From contig NZ_NHSH01000010.1 in assembly GCF_016653315.1 (NCBI RefSeq), positions 1 to 64,000 of the forward strand: a stretch of DNA of 64,000 nt. The letters are read 5' to 3'. How positions within the stretch are numbered: the first letter of the stretch is position 1; each line of letters starts with the position of its first letter. The notes under the pieces were generated by a model that was not told the DNA's origin, did not search any database, and saw only the letters and a program-made list of their open reading frames with translations. A program made the position numbers and the translations under genes. Of the stretch, positions 63,316 through 64,000 are shown one piece after another. This stretch comes from Halochromatium roseum. GTDB taxonomy: Bacteria; Pseudomonadota; Gammaproteobacteria; Chromatiales; Chromatiaceae.

Positions 63316-64000
63316 GGATCGGCTCCAGCGGAAGATAGACCAGGAAGTTGGTATAGCCCGGGCGGCTTTCGCATTCGATCAATCCTTGATGCTGATTCAC
63401 GAGTTCCTGAGCAATCGCGAGCCCAAGTCCCGTGCCACCAGCGCGGCCAGACACCATTGGAAAGAAGATACGATCCATGAGCTCCTCGGGGATGCCCGGC
63501 CCATCGTCTTCGATCTCGATCACCAAGACCAGCCGGTGGCGTACATTACCGACGGTGAACTGCCGCATGACGCGGGTGCGCAGCCTGACCTGGCCATGCT
63601 GGCCGGCGGCGTGGGCGGCATTGCGTGCGATATTGAGAATGGCCTGGATGAGGCGATCGGCATCGGCTTCTAGGTTCGGGATGCTCGGGTCGTAGTCGCG
63701 AATAATCTCGGGTCCAGAGGGGAACTCGGCGCTCAGCAGACCGCGCACATGCTCGATCACATGGTGGATATTCAGGGAGCTGAGATGTGGCAGGTTATTC
63801 GGCCCTAGCATGCGATTCAGCAGCGTCTGTAACCGGTCCGCTTCGTCGATGATGATTCGGGTGTATTCGCGGAGTTCCGGATTCGGCAGCTCGCGCTCTA
63901 GGAGTTGAGCAGCGCCTCGTAGGCCGCCGAGCGGATTCTTGATCTCGTGGGCCAAACCGCGCAGCAGCGCTTGGGTCGCATGGTGCTGGGAGATCAGATA
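63308..64000 (-). CDS. ntrB: nitrogen regulation sensor kinase NtrB, 3' part
   Basis: C-terminal 230 residues of NtrB/GlnL; the 5' end lies beyond the window. The phospho-acceptor His is in GLAHEIKNPLGGLRGAAQLLERE, the N box is AILNIARNAAHA, the G boxes are IEIEDDGPGIPEELMDRIFFPMVSGRAGGTGLGLAIA. The usual IEC/SRPG end is present. The frame continues open past 63955 to the edge (reading HHATQALLRG), so it is truncated only by the window. Confidence 0.96.

Overview
The window looks like chromosomal DNA of a GC-rich gammaproteobacterium. A yibN-like rhodanese / secB / gpsA / trmL block, an ntrB-ntrC pair, envC-ctpA and a full gsp operon all point to Gammaproteobacteria. Several copies of Uma2 and Rpn nuclease genes, a sulfur-type ArsR regulator beside a rhodanese, and RTX/S-layer-like exoproteins would fit a purple sulfur bacterium or relative (Chromatiales). 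That placement is inference from gene content; no rRNA or tRNA gene is visible.

Layout. (1) 0.1-9.5 kb: a surface-glycan modification cluster of the Gtr/O-acetylation type. It has two DUF6311 membrane proteins, an OafA-like acyltransferase with SGNH domain, a GtrA flippase, a GtrB-like glycosyltransferase, two methyltransferases, and a decayed second copy of the acyltransferase. (2) 9.5-16.1 kb: an SDR nucleotide-sugar reductase, then HlyD adaptor, PrtD-like ABC exporter and SapC-family protein, the same sapC-D-E set known from S-layer export loci, and a divergent trypsin-Calx-beta protein. (3) 16.1-20.4 kb: an Xre/RES toxin-antitoxin pair, a 3'-truncated Rpn nuclease gene joined to an IS200/IS605-like end, a relic of a SPINDLY-type glycosyltransferase, and an alkaline phosphatase. 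(4) 20.8-26.6 kb: a 916-residue RTX exoprotein with a degenerate M23-like domain, two small unknown genes and an RsaA-like S-layer/RTX protein. (5) 26.9-36.2 kb: Wzm/Wzt O-antigen ABC transporter, a GNAT-like protein, a PIG-L/glycosyltransferase/glycosyltransferase fusion, another glycosyltransferase, and a secreted subtilase with P-domain and RTX repeats. (6) 36.4-50.6 kb: kdsD and a complete minus-strand gsp (type II secretion) operon D-N-M-L-K-J-I-H-G-F-E, broken around gspF by two Uma2 genes and full of in-frame hexanucleotide microsatellites. (7) 50.6-57.5 kb: WbpM-like dehydratase, WecA/WbpL-like transferase, DJ-1 protein, CtpA-type S41 protease, EnvC. (8) 57.6-64 kb: SqrR/BigR-like ArsR regulator, rhodanese, secB, gpsA, trmL, two small conserved genes, ntrC and the 3' part of ntrB.

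How it fits together. The middle of the window reads as a cell-surface programme. One type I exporter has four plausible clients within 25 kb: the RsaA-like protein, the 916-residue RTX protein, the P-domain subtilase and possibly the trypsin-like protein. An O-polysaccharide export and modification set lies beside the S-layer-like gene. In Caulobacter the S-layer is held by O-polysaccharide, so physical linkage of the two here is suggestive. The WbpV/WbpM/WbpL-like genes, scattered at 9.5, 50.6 and 52.6 kb, could supply the first sugar of that polysaccharide.

Limits. All assignments come from reading translations and motifs; no searches were run. Start codons were adjusted where a Shine-Dalgarno sequence or domain boundary argued for it.
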